Below are positions 22,860-63,049 of a stretch of 64,000 nt of DNA, piece by piece (position 1 is the first letter of the stretch; the number at the start of each line of letters is the position of its first letter). The translations under genes and the position numbers were made by a program. Source of the stretch: Phymorhynchus buccinoides (Eukaryota > Mollusca > Gastropoda > Neogastropoda > Raphitomidae); NCBI GenBank assembly GCA_017654935.2, contig CM065700.1, forward strand, positions 49,850,991 to 49,914,990. The letters are read 5' to 3'. The notes under the pieces were generated by a model. It was not told the DNA's origin. It saw only the letters and a list, made by a program, of their open reading frames with translations, and ran no database searches.

Positions 22860-23729
22860 TTAGGGCGCAGCAGGAAAAAGATGGGTTTTAAGAGAGGTTT
22901 TGAATGAGGAGACTGAGTTGGAGTGTCGGAGAGGAGAAGGCAGAGAATTCCACAGAGATGGTGCTTGACAAGAAAAAGAACGTTGGCCAGCAGATTTGAG
23001 ACGGATGGAGGGAATGGAAAGGAGACGAGAATCAGAAGACGAACGTAGTTGGCGAGCTGGGACATAGAGATGAAGAAGATCAGAGAGATACAGGGGAGCT
23101 TGATCATTCAGTGACTTGAAGGCAAGGAGGAGAATTTTGTAGTCAATACGTGATTGAACTGGGAGCCAATGTAGGGAACGAAGAACCGGAGTGATGTGAT
23201 CGTACCTAGGGGAGCGAGAAATGAGACGAGCAGCATTATTCTGGACCCGTTGGAGCTTAGAGATGAGAATTGATGGACAGCCAGCAAGAAGTGAGTTACA
23301 GTAGTCAAGGCGAGACAGGACAAAAGCACACACTAGAGTCTTCAGGGCATCCTGAGAGAGGAAACGGCGGATGGAACTAATTCTTCGAAGTTCTAGATAG
23401 CAAGCCTTGGAAACATGCTGTTTGAAAGAAAGGGTTTGGTCCAAAGTAACACCTAGATTGCGGACGGATGCCGATAGCTTGATCTCAGTGCCATCAATGT
23501 CTACAGAACCTGGGAGAACCTGAGTTTTAATTGTGTGGTTAGAGGCTACAAGAATCATCTCTGTCTTATCAGCATTCAGTTGCAGTTTGTTGTAAAACAT
23601 CCATGTTTTAACAGCAGAGATGCACAACTTAGAAGAAGAAATCATTTGATCTAATTGACTTAGGTGGGCAGAAATGTACAGTTGATTGTCATCAGAAAAG
23701 CTATGATGTAGAATAGAATGCTGGTTCAT
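22860..23729 (-). pseudogene. LINE family B ORF2, 5'-truncated, open for 289 codons
   Basis: The frame is open and begins just before the catalytic box FSDDNQLY. It continues with LQLNADKTEMILVAS, NLGVTLDQTLSFKQHVSKAC, LSRLDYCNSLLAG and VQNNAARLI, and ends APSLWNSLPSPLR and FKTSLKTHLF. This is the second half of a reverse transcriptase and its C-terminal tail. With 289 codons and no stop it is younger than the family A copies. The truncation point abuts a family A 3' end at 23733. Confidence 0.88.
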
Positions 23730-23732
23730 GAG

Positions 23733-23870
23733 GAAAATTTATGCCGCATCAACCTTGACCAAAAAGAAACATTTACCAGAAAAATCATAAAAGATGGGAC
23801 TGTTTGAAAAAGCTTTACGGCTTGTTTTGTCCCTACCTACCTACATACCTACCTACCTACCTAGGTATGA
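23733..23870 (+). mobile_element. LINE family A 3' end, copy 3, with (CCTA)n tail
   Basis: Carries GATGGGACTG, AAGCTTTACGGCTTGTTTTG, TCCCTAC and then repeated CCTA. No coding part is attached. Confidence 0.7.
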
Positions 23871-24149
23871 CTACTAGGCATCGCGGTCTCTCAAAACTAT
23901 TGTGCATTTAAGAATTGAACAAGCTGCTGCTCATATAAGTACGAACGCAAGGGAGCAGTTTGAGAATAAGATTATTTATAAATTCAAACAAGTAATAAAA
24001 ACAAATATTTCTGGTCATACTAATACATGCAAACATATTATATGTAAATATGCCGTTTTGGTTTGAAAGAAGCTCAATAAAAATCGCTTGATTACGCATC
24101 AAAACATCGTGAATTTTGCACTCACGCACTACTCATTCTAGAAACCATC
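23871..24149. promoter_or_regulatory. VPS33A upstream region
   Basis: The only sequence between the LINE tail and the VPS33A start, so the core promoter and 5'UTR probably lie here. I see no clear TATA box or initiator. The start context is AACCATCATGG. Confidence 0.4.
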
Positions 24150-53302
<29,153 letters not shown>

Positions 53303-53305
<3 letters not shown>

Positions 53306-55012
53306 ACAGCCCACGCCCCTCCTCACCCCCTCCATCAGTCCATTCTGAACAGCCCACGCCCCTCCTCACCCCCTCCATCAGTCCATTCTGAACAGCCCAC
53401 GCCCCTCCTCACCCCCTCCATCAGTCCATTCTGAACAGCCCACGCCCCTCCTCACCCCCTCCATCAGTCCATTCTGAACAGCCCACGCCCCTCCTCACCC
53501 CTCCCTCAATCCATCCTGAACAGCCCATGCCCCTCCTCACCCCCTCCCTCAGTCCATTCTGAACAGCCCACGCCCCTCACCCCCTTCCTCAGTCCATTCT
53601 GAACAGCCCATGCCCCTCCTCACCCCTCCCTCAGTCCATCCTGAACAGCCCTCGTCCCTCCTCACCCTCTCCATCCTGAACAGCCCACGCCCCTCCTCAC
53701 CCCCTCCATCAGTCCATTCTGAACAGCCCATGCCCCTCCTCACCCCCTCCATCACTCCATTCTGAACAGCCCACGCCCCTCACCCCCTTCCTCAGTCCAT
53801 TCTGAACAGCCCATGCCCCTCCTCACCCCTCCCTCAGTCCATCAGCCCTCGTCCCTCCTCACCCTCTCCATCCTGAACAGCCCACGCCCCTCCTCACCCC
53901 CTCCCTCAGTCCATTCTGAACAGCCCATGCCCCTCCTCACCCCTCCATCCTGAACAGCCCTCGTCCATCCTGAACAGCCCACGCCCCTCCTCACCCCCTC
54001 CATCAGTCCATTCTGAACAGCCCACGCCCCTCCTCACCCCCTCCATCAGTCCATTCTGAACAGCCCATGCCCCTCCTCACCCCCTCCATCAGTCCATTCT
54101 GAACAGCCCACGCCCCTCCTCACCCCCTCCATCAGTCCATTCTGAACAGCCCATGCCCCTCCTCACCCCCTCCATCACTCCATTCTGAACAGCCCACGCC
54201 CCTCACCCCCTTCCTCAGTCCATTCTGAACAGCCCATGCCCCTCCTCACCCCTCCCTCAGTCCATTCTGAACAGCCCACGCCCCTCACCCCCTTCCTCAG
54301 TCCATTCTGAACAGCCCATGCCCCTCCTCACCCCCTCCCTCAGTCCATTCTGAACAGCCCACGCCCCTCACCCCCTTCCTCAGTCCATTCTGAACAGCCC
54401 ATGCCCCTCCTCACCCCCTCCATCAGTCCATTCTGAACAGCCCACGCCCCTCCTCACCCCCTCCCTCAGTCCATTCTGAACAGCCCACGCCCCTCCTCAC
54501 CCCCTCCATCAGTCCATTCTGAACAGCCCACGCCCCTCCTCACCCCCTCCATCAGTCCATTCTGAACAGCCCACGCCCCTCCTCACCCCCTCCCTCAGTC
54601 CATTCTGAACAGCCCACGCCCCTCCTCACCCCCTCCCTCAGTCCATTCTGAACAGCCCACGCCCCTCACCCCCTTCCTCAGTCCATTCTGAACAGCCCAT
54701 GCCCCTCCTCACCCCCTCCATCAATCCATTCTGAACAGCCCACGCCCCTCACCCCCTTCCTCAGTCCATTCTGAACAGCCCATGCCCCTCCTCACCCCTC
54801 CCTCAGTCCATCCTGAACAGCCCTCGTCCCTCCTCACCCTCTCCATCCTGAACAGCCCACGCCCCTCCTCACCCCCTCCCTCAGTCCATTCTGAACAGCC
54901 CATGCCCCTCCTCACCCCCTCCCTCAGTCCATTCTGAACAGTCCACACCCCTCAATCCATTCTGAACAGCCCACGCCCCTCCTCACCCCCTCCATCAGTC
55001 CATCCTGAGGAG
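53303..55012. repeat. ~43-bp minisatellite, ~38 copies, starting at the VPS33A stop codon
   Basis: The unit is TTCTGAACAGCCCACGCCCC, TCCTCACCCCCTCCATCAG, TCCA, with shorter variants. TTCTGAACAG in each unit copies the last Phe codon and stop of VPS33A. If the transcript runs through, the 3'UTR is mostly this array. Confidence 0.96.
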
Positions 55013-55028
55013 TCTAGACCCTGTCTGA

Positions 55029-55115
55029 GTAGCATTCATCACCAGCCTAATCAACGCCCAACGATTGATTGACAACCTCACTTTTAGGGAGAAAGTCAGC
55101 CTCAACCCTTTCTGA
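55029..55115 (+). pseudogene. Diverged partial copy of VPS33A last exon, stop conserved
   Basis: 29 codons, VAFITSLINAQRLIDNLTF then REKVSLNPF and TGA, against VIATTSLINTHRLIDNLTF and KKEKVSLNPF in exon 16. One codon is deleted. Seven of the differing codons from SLIN onward are synonymous and three are replacements. No acceptor precedes it. Confidence 0.88.
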
Positions 55116-55157
55116 GGAGACTCCCCTCACCCCTTTCCCCCATGTGAGGAGCTTAGA

Positions 55158-55522
55158 TTGATCTGTGCTGAATCAGCAGGGTCCATGATCTGTGCTGAAT
55201 CAGCAGGGTCCATGATCTGTGCTGAATCAGCAGGGTCCATGATCTGTGCTGAATCAGCAGGGTCCATGATCTGTGCTGAATCAGCAGGGTCCATGATCTG
55301 TGCTGAATCAGCAGGGTCCATGATCTGTGCTGAATCAGCAGGGTCCATGATCTGTGCTGAATCAGCAGGGTCCGTGATCTGTGCTGAATCAGCAGGGTCC
55401 GTGATCTGTGCTGAATCAGCAGGGTCCATGATCTGTGCTGAATCAGCAGGGTCCGTGATCTGTGCTGAATCAGCAGGGTCCGTGATCTGTGCTGAATCAG
55501 CAGGGTCCATGATCTGTGCTGT
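55158..55522. repeat. 27-bp minisatellite, ~13 copies
   Basis: Unit GATCTGTGCTGAATCAGCAG then GGTCCAT or GGTCCGT. As 27 is a multiple of three, both strands are open for 134 codons (ICAESAGSM repeats on plus, DPADSAQIM on minus). No start context, family or composition supports a gene. Confidence 0.96.
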
Positions 55523-55959
55523 TGGATCCACTGCTGGTCTGCAGTGTGTCAGTCCCTTCTGAGTAGTTTATATGTGTGTGTGTTGAAACAGAACTGTTGT
55601 GGAATGTGGAATGCTTGATACTGTGTGTGTGTGGGAGAGAGAGAGAGAGATCAAAAGGAAAAAGTTGATTGGTTTACCATTGCAAAATAATGATGGTGAG
55701 ATTCTGAAGTAGTTGCAGATTGAAATGGTTGATAGGATAGGTAGATTGTGTGTGCATGTATGTATGTACCATCATGCGCACGTGTGTTTGTGTGCTTGCC
55801 ATGTGTGTATGCCGACATGTAGTATGTGCGCCTCTGCACATACATTGGTGTATTGTTTGGTGCTTAGGACATTGTGAAAGCATTGTGTATGGATTGAAGA
55901 AACATTAGAAACAAAACGTGGTCACATCGGCCGCTGTGGGTGCAATACTTGCTGTCGTT

Positions 55960-56385
55960 TAGCCTGCCTGCCACAGGACGCATTGCTGACCACCACTTAA
56001 AGGGGGACTGTATTGTAAGGAGGTTGTGTTTTGTTACTGGGGTTAGCCTGCCTGCCACAGGACGCATTGCTGACCACCACTTAAAGGGGGACTGTATTGT
56101 AAGGAGGTTGTGTTTTGTTACTGGGGTTAGCCTGCCTGCCACAGGACGCATTGCTGACCACCACTTAAAGGGGGACTGTATTGTAAGGAGGTTGTGTTTT
56201 GTTACTGGGGTTAGCCTGCCTGCCACAGGACGCATTGCTGACCACCACTTAAAGGGGGACTGTATTGTAAGGAGGTTGTGTTTTGTTACTGGGGTTAGCC
56301 TGCCTGCCACAGGACGCATTGCTGACCACCACTTAAAGGGGGACTGTATTGTAAGGAGGTTGTGTTTTGTTACTGGGGTTTGCCT
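55960..56385. repeat. 84-bp minisatellite, 5 copies
   Basis: The unit contains GTTAGCCTGCCTGCCACAGG, ACGCATTGCTGACCACCACT and GTTGTGTTTTGTTACTGG. The copies are nearly identical. Frames open on both strands reflect the length being a multiple of three. Confidence 0.96.
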
Positions 56386-56460
56386 GCTCATGTCAGTCTG
56401 TTTGAATGTGTTTACTCGATTTATGCGTTTTATGAAATCCTATGATAAGTTAGTTTTCAC

Positions 56461-56695
56461 AATCTTGTATTTTAGTTACCCCCTTTACAACTCTCAATCT
56501 TGTATTTTAGTTACCCCCTTTACAACTCTCAATCTTGTATTTTAGTTACCTCCTTTACAACTCTCAATCTTGTATTTTAGTTACCCCCTTTACAACTCTC
56601 AATCTTGTATTTTAGTTACCTCCTTTACAACTCTCAATCTTGTATTTTAGTTACCTCCTTTACAACTCTCAATCTTGTATTTTAGTTACCCCCAT
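56461..56695. repeat. 35-bp minisatellite, 7 copies
   Basis: TCTTGTATTTTAGTTACCCC then CTTTACAACTCTCAA, with CCCC or CTCC variants. Confidence 0.95.
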
Positions 56696-56822
56696 GGGTG
56701 GATGTAACCCTGTCCCAGTCCCCATCATGGCAGGATGCTGCTTCTCTGTGAACATCTTCAATGCCAACATTTGAGGGGGGGGGAAGTCCAAGACAGCCCA
56801 GTTCCACCCTCAGAGCATTCCA

Positions 56823-57213
56823 TTAACTCCTTCGCATTGCAACGATTTTGAATTATTAAACAAACTCACAAATCGCTCCAGCCATGCACACAAACAAAAC
56901 ATACATATACAAAAGGAGAAATGAAGGAAGATTACGGGTTTTTACTTCAGGTTTAGACATAGGGAAGTGGTAGATCAGACTTTTTTTATATATAGACTTT
57001 ATAGAGAAAAACTACACCGATTGGTTTCCCCACAACAAACCACTACAAAAACAACGTCAGAGGCAAACTTGTGGTCTAAGGGAGCGTAGCGATTTTAGAA
57101 GTGACCAAGGTATGGTGTGCACACAGATTTACTTCCCTTGAAGCAAATGCATCAAATTGACAGCTACCTATTAATTCCGGACATATATGGCTGGAAGGAC
57201 TTGAATGAGTTAA
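56823..57213. mobile_element. piggyBac-like MITE, TTAA ends
   Basis: TTAACTCCTTCGCATTGCAA at the left and AAGGACTTGAATGAGTTAA at the right, an imperfect inverted pair with TTAA at both outer edges. Confidence 0.65.
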
Positions 57214-57896
57214 TGTCTTGCTAGGGTCAGAATAGTCTGTCCTTACACCATTACTTTCACTTTACTTCTTTTTGTTGTTCTTTCACAAGGCTGCTCAGAG
57301 ATTAGGAACAAATCGTGGACAGTTTAACAATCATGTTAATAGTTATTCGCTGGATTGGGAAGATAATCGGCATCAGCATTCTGATATAAAATTTAAAAAA
57401 ATAGAGTTGGTACCTTTGTAGGTTTGTAGTCAACTAGACTAGAGTGGGGGTTTTGTAGTAGAGGTTTGCGATATTTCAGTGCTTTTGTTTTTACTTTGTA
57501 TGATTTGGTGCTTGCTGTCTGTAGTGTAGATTAACCGTTTTGTCATGTCTGTGTGCAAGCATAAGTACAAGGCCTGTGATTTGGGAATTTTTAATGAAAC
57601 CTGTCGCTCTTATGTCAATTTCTAAGCCCATAATAATTTTGTCATTTTTCCATCGTATCTGATGTTTCTCCTCGTCATACAGATAAAATATTGATTAATG
57701 TAAATGTAATGCTCATACGTTTTTTCTTGAAATTCACATGTGATACTTCCAACTGTACAGTTCACCATTATGAAATGTCTGCTGCAAATTTCATGTCATG
57801 CTATTTCCATGGAAACAAGTCAGATTTGGCGTAAAATTAAAGACAAGTGTCAGATTTTTTTCAAAATTCCACAATGAAACAGTGAGTAAAGCTAAC
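57214..57896. other. Intergenic, no gene seen
   Basis: AT-rich unique sequence. I see no supported frame, repeat or inverted ends. Confidence 0.5.
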
Positions 57897-58190
57897 TTAA
57901 CCTCTTCACTGCCCCGTCACGGATATTTCCGCCAAGTTCCGGAGACCTATAAACTGCCCTGTCACAGAAAAATATGTCTGCATCATTGTACGAGTTTCCC
58001 TTTTAGCAGCATGTTCAAATGCATGTGAAAGTGTTCTCAAAAGATAGTCTTTTCAATTCCCTTTCAGAAAAGTAGGCTATAGGTTATATGCACTTTTATT
58101 CAGCAGTTTTTGCGACAGACTCGGCAACCTAAAACGCCTTGGCAACTAGTTGCCTCAGATAGGAAAGGGGCTCAGCAGTGAAGGGGTCAA
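57897..58190. mobile_element. piggyBac-like MITE, TTAA/TCAA ends
   Basis: TTAACCTCTTCACTGCCCCG at the left and CAGCAGTGAAGGGGTCAA at the right. GCCCCGTCACGG and GCCCTGTCACAG recur near the left end. The right TTAA has decayed to TCAA. Confidence 0.75.
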
Positions 58191-58525
58191 GTAAACCGCC
58201 TTTCTTTGACCAACGTGTGCATGGAGTTTACAGTTTGATGTGGGTTTAACAGAGGATTTTTGTCAAGGACTCCCTCCATGGTTAGAATTGTAGAATATGG
58301 CAGTTCATCTCATCCAAAAGATGTTTGTGGATGGATGGATCAAAGTTGATTGGAATATGCATTTTTAAATATGCTTGAATAAATAGAATACATTTTGAAC
58401 AATTATGTCCACAATTGCCTCTTATAGACAATACTGGAGGTTTACTCTATGGATCATCAAACTTAAGCATCATTTAGCTGTCACATTTTAAACAAATGAT
58501 TTCCGTTCTGCTTTTTGATGTCCTT

Positions 58526-58658
58526 CTGCAGTACACCGCGATTTGTCACAGTTATGGTTCGTTGCGTTTTTCCGTCTTATACGGTGGGGGGTAGGGTTAG
58601 GGTTAGGGCTAGGGTTAGGGTTAGGGTTAGTATTCCAAAAAGGTTATTAGCTAAAATA
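58526..58658. mobile_element. Half copy of the GGTAAAGGT MITE, with TTAGGG repeats
   Basis: Runs from CTGCAGTACACCGCGATTTG through five GGGTTAG-type units to AAAAGGTTATTAGCTAAAAT, then stops before the outer end. It corresponds to the right half of the full copies. Confidence 0.8.
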
Positions 58659-58985
58659 TGTATGTGATATGATTTGCCATGCATGTGAAGTGTTTGGAAA
58701 ATGTGTGCTTGTATGGACATTCCAAGAGAATACAATTGCCTTTGTATTGTAACTGATTGTGGTCTGTCTGCCTGCTGTATTCACACTTTACCTCTTTTCG
58801 TGTTCTTTTTCTGATCATATCAACACTCACACACACGCACGTACACACGCGCACATGCACGCACACGCACATGCACACACACAAACTGAAATGCACATGC
58901 TAGAGAGAGGTGGAGGAGATTCATTCCAAATGAATTTTATTACAAATTTCAAAAGATATTAAAAGAAAATATTAATAGAAAAAGG

Positions 58986-59387
58986 GGTAAAGGTAAAGAT
59001 GTGCCACCCCCCATGCATTTCTCGGTTAATTGTATTTTTCCGTTTTTGCCTTTCTTACCATACATAAAGCTGTATTTTAGGAACATTTTTAGCTAAGAAC
59101 CTTTTTGGAATACTATCCCTAACCCTAACCCTAAACCCTACCCCCCATTGTATGTACTGCAGTACACCGCGATTTGTCACAGTTGTGGTTCGTTGCGATT
59201 TTTCCGTCTTATACGGTGGGGGGTAGGGTTAGGGTTAGGGCTAGGGTTAGGGTTAGTTATTCTTTTCAAAAGGTTATTAGCTAAAAATGTTCCTAAAATA
59301 CAGCTTTATGTATGGTAAGAAAGGCAAAAACGGAAAAATACAATTAACCGAGATAGGTAGGGGGGGTGGCACATCTTGACCTTTACC
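58986..59387. mobile_element. MITE with long inverted ends, second full copy, 8-bp TSD GAAAAAGG
   Basis: Same ends as 24713-25099 (GGTAAAGGTAAAGATGTGCC and the complement). GAAAAAGG flanks both sides at 58978-58985 and 59388-59395. Inner arms have CCCTAACCCTAACCC and GGGTTAGGGTTAGGG. Confidence 0.9.
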
Positions 59388-59489
59388 GAAAAAGGAATGT
59401 CATTGTTCACAAATTACAAGGGGGAAAAAATTGACTTTTATGCAGAAATTACAAGGCTCTGGAAAACAGTACTAACACGCATGCACATT

Positions 59490-59535
59490 AACATTTCAAG
59501 GCTTCACGGCCTGTCTAGTCCCTACAACTATAACA
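59490..59535 (+). mobile_element. LINE family A-type 3' end, copy 4
   Basis: AAGGCTTCACGGCCTGTCTA then GTCCCTACAACTATAACAA matches the stem-loop and GTCCCTAC of family A tails. No coding part. Confidence 0.6.
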
Positions 59536-59750
59536 ATACCTATTAAAAACAATACAGAAATTATCACTACAGTATTTTGATCTTTATTAAAAAGTCACAA
59601 ATAATAAACACTCATAGAGACTGAGAAAGTGTTTCACTGACCCTAACTGTAAAAAAAGGTGGGGGTGGGGGTGGGGGGTGGCTATAGAAAATGAACACTG
59701 GGAAGGTTTTGTTGACCTTTTTCTGTTGTCACTGTTATCCTTATGGAACA

Positions 59751-59903
59751 GGGCCTGTATTCACGTTGAGATAGCATGAGACTTAGCATCATGCTAACTT
59801 AGAAGCTCTTCCAAAAGTCCTATTAAATCCTATAGGACATTGGAAGAGCTTCTAAGTTAGCATCATGCTAAGTCTCATGCTATCTCAACGTGAATACAGG
59901 CCC
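59751..59903. mobile_element. Near-perfect palindrome, 63-bp arms
   Basis: Left arm 59751-59813 (GGGCCTGTATTCACGTTGAG onward) and right arm 59841-59903 pair at 62 of 63 positions. The 27-bp spacer itself contains GTCCTAT and ATAGGAC. Flanks TGTTATCC and GGATAACA are also inverted, 10 and 2 bases out. No direct target duplication is seen. Confidence 0.9.
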
Positions 59904-59907
59904 AGGA

Positions 59908-60432
59908 TAACAAATTGTACTACATTCGTCCAGACCTTAAAGAATATCTTCCTTCGGCTGCTGGCGGCCGGAAGGAAAAAATGTATCTTACATACGGGAC
60001 ACACATACTACACGCATTCTTTTCTATTGAAAGGAGAGGACCCGCCTTACTGTGTAGCATGCGATTCTCCAATTTCCATTCGTCATGTCCTTTTGGACTG
60101 CTGGGATTTATACGACATTAGAAGGAAAGACTACACTGCGGAGTCAATGAAAATGTTGTTCCGCCTGACACAATCTTTAATTACTTCAAAGACATTAATA
60201 TTTTTCACTTGATGTAAGCTACTGTGATGTTTTTAATTCTAGACGTGTCATATTTTGACTTGCTGAGTTTGTGATTGATTAATGTTTTTTTAACAACAGT
60301 ATTTTAACAAAAAAACTTTTTAGTTTTTACCTTGTGTTTTTATCCCTTGTTAATACGTGGTCAGATTTAACGTGGTGACAGCCCTGACATGGCCTTTGTT
60401 GTCGACGGGGCTGTCATTTTAATCTTAATCTT
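59908..60432 (+). pseudogene. LINE ORF2 C-terminal tail with zinc-knuckle-like motif, third LINE type
   Basis: Across frames it reads DNKLYYIRPDLKEYLPSAAG, then HTGHTYYTHSFLLKGEDPPY and CVACDSPISIRHVLLDCWDL, YDIRRKDY. The C-x2-C-x8-H-x4-C pattern is the C-terminal zinc-knuckle-like end seen in I/Jockey-type LINEs. A frameshift lies near 59980. The 3' end is GGGGCTGTCATTTTAATCTT with AATCTT repeats. Confidence 0.75.
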
Positions 60433-60780
60433 AATCGAGAAAAAACTATATTGAAGAAGCGTCATAAAATGGTCTATCACAGGCACATACACCAAATAAA
60501 TACTGGATAAGAAGTACCTTCATACATATTACAAAAATCACATAAAACAATGCAGCAAAAACACACAAAGAAGATTGTTGTATGTAGTCAAAGAACACCT
60601 TAAAGAATATTGAAACCAACCACAGTTGTACAGTAGTTCTGTAAAATGCAAATAAAAAACGCATGCCAGTGTTAAACTAGCTCATTGTAAATGACAAAAC
60701 ATGGCAAACATCGATACAACATGCTGAAAATACAAATACATTGGAATAACATCCCTGGCAGAGGCAGATACAGCAAGTGC
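60433..60780. other. Intergenic, no gene seen
   Basis: AT-rich sequence after the LINE tail. Short frames show no support. Confidence 0.5.
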
Positions 60781-60783
60781 CGT

Positions 60784-61098
60784 TGGGTTGCTCCACGGTA
60801 GAACTAGCAAACACTCAAAACTACATCAAAGCACGCGCACGTTGCTCCATGGTAGAACTAGCAAACACTCAAAACTACATCAAAGCACGCGCACGTTGCT
60901 CCATGGTAGAACTAGCAAACACTCAAAACTACATCAAAGCACGCGCACGTTGCTCCACGGTAGAACTAGCAAACACTCAAAACTACATCAAAGCACGCGC
61001 ACGTTGCTCCATGGTAGAACTAGCAAACACTCAAAACTACATCAAAGCACGCGCACGTTGCTCCATGGTAGAACTAGCAAACACTCAAAACTACTTGA
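60784..61098. repeat. 54-bp minisatellite, 6 copies
   Basis: The unit contains GTTGCTCCATGGTAGAACTA, GCAAACACTCAAAACTACAT and CAAAGCACGCGCAC. Two plus-strand frames are open because 54 is a multiple of three. Confidence 0.96.
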
Positions 61099-61444
61099 AA
61101 ATACGCGCACAAATCATGGCAGAAATAAAAGTACTGAGGCAAACACCTAGTACACTTCTTTTTGTGTGCAAAATCTAAACGCTAATGATGGATTAAACCA
61201 ATGGCAGAGCTGGCAAAATGCACAAAAAATAAAGGCAAAGGAAGACGTTAGAGAAAACATAGAAAAGCATTAACAAGATAACAAGGAAAAGACACACCCC
61301 CAAAACAGCCTGTTAGCTACCAACATACAAATCAAATCACAGCAAAGCCAAAAACTATCTTTAAAAGGCATGAACACGAAAACATGACACGGGTCGCAAA
61401 AACTTCATGGATGGATAAACCAACAGCTGGCAAGCTCAACGGAC

Positions 61445-61545
61445 TAGAAACGAGGGTCAACATGCAAATTGAAACCTGACCTCTATGGGTCAACATGCAA
61501 ATTGAAACCTGACCTTTATGGTTCAACATGCAAATTAATTCAGTA
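61445..61545. repeat. 35-bp minisatellite, 3 copies
   Basis: GGTCAACATGCAAATTGAAA then CCTGACCTCTATG. The third copy is partial. Confidence 0.9.
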
Positions 61546-62770
61546 TTGACACGGAAAAATATTTGGGCCAATAACAATGGATGGATTGGTGACATGAGTA
61601 TCATTCATTATCATATAAACGACTCGGGGCCAATTCGTCTTCAGCTAGGCATACTCACAAATATCCGTATCCCGCTTAAATGTTTACTTCAGCATGTCCT
61701 TTCTGTTGATACCAGAATGAAGTCGCCCTCTACAAGCTCTGAGAAGGAGGGAGGTTAGTATATGTTGCAAATGACACAACCTGTGACAGTGTGGAAGGCA
61801 GAACAAGTCGTCGCTAGTTGTCGGTGATTGTCTTGTACGGAGACATGGAATTCAGACCAGTCGATCACAACACATTTCGTGTCCATAACCATTACATCAA
61901 ATGTACGCAAGTCCCGATTTCTTCAACAGGCAATGAGGTTATGGATCTAAATTCACAAAATCGTGACAAATCGTAAATTCATGTAGAAATTCATCTTTCT
62001 TTTATACTTAAGGAGCTCATGTGTCACTTATATTGTGTCAATAAAGGGCAATTTCATCAACAGTTTATCAATATTAATGATCATTTCATTAATATCCTCA
62101 AAAATAGACAGAATGTCTTGACAACCACATGGTAATTGGAGAAAAAGCAAAGATACTGTCGTTACCAATCTACAAGAACACAAAGAAAAGAGGCCAAGTC
62201 ACCGCATATTGAAAAAACACCACCCAAAGTCAATCCTCAAAGAACTAAAAACTTAGAAATAAACCACCACAACCAGCAAAGGTGACGAGCAGTTCAAAGC
62301 TGGGACAACCATGACGTCAAAATCCAATAAATTACAAACTCTGTCAGTCCAGCTGACTAGACTAGATTCTATAATAAGGCTCTGTGCTACAATCACACAC
62401 CAAAAACAACAAACCAAGAGATTTCTACTCCAGTTTTCTGGGGTATTGCACGCACACACTCTTGCATAGCACACACGCACACATGTGCGCGCACACATAC
62501 ACTACAATCACACAGAAGTTATAACTGAGAGCAAGATCACTAGCTTTTGAAGAACCAACACTCCAGAACTATAAAGCACGTGTCTATTAGACTAAACCCC
62601 ATTTAAAACATGAAGAACAAAGTAAGACAGTAGACAAAACATCATACAATATTGTGCACCAATATGTAAGGCACAACAACAAAAAGACCCTAAAGGTCTT
62701 GAACTTTGAAAGCTGCACATGATCAAGATTTGGATAAAAGTCATGTGTGTAGATGGGGATGTACTTATCA
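61546..62770. other. Unique sequence downstream of the right-edge minus-strand gene, no gene seen
   Basis: Mixed sequence with short CA stretches near 62450-62500. Short frames on both strands lack support. Confidence 0.4.
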
Positions 62771-62784
62771 TCTGTAGCATTACT

Positions 62785-62790
62785 TTATTT
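62785..62790 (-). promoter_or_regulatory. Candidate polyadenylation signal of the right-edge gene
   Basis: AATAAA on the minus strand (TTTATT on plus), about 190 nt beyond the stop at 62982. Another AATAAA on plus lies close by, so the assignment is tentative. Confidence 0.4.
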
Positions 62791-62981
62791 GATTAATAAA
62801 CGTATCTGGTTAAACACTAAGAGCAAAAAACACTAGGCAGTTGCAAGCAGAAGGGTTGGAGGCATATCACTTGCATTTGTTTCAACTTGATTCACAGCGG
62901 CATTCATCGGACACAAGAAGAAAGAGTTATCAAGGGGAAGTAAGTGGATGGTATGTACTGCGTTGATCCCGCGCCGTCCCT

Positions 62982-63049
62982 TCACTTGCAGCACTGGGCC
63001 ACTCTATTCTTCCGGTGCTCGATGTAGGCAGAGTTCTCTCTCTGCACCT
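62982..63049 (-). CDS. Last exon of the right-edge gene with TGA
   Basis: 68 nt after GCTGACAG. The frame matches the phase of the upstream exon. The pyrimidine tract is poor (TTTTGTGTGTGCTGACAG), so this exon is less sure. Confidence 0.65.

Noticed and set aside
58570..58635. A telomere or chromosome end
   Set aside because: Only about five TTAGGG-type units, and they belong to a half MITE within ordinary sequence.
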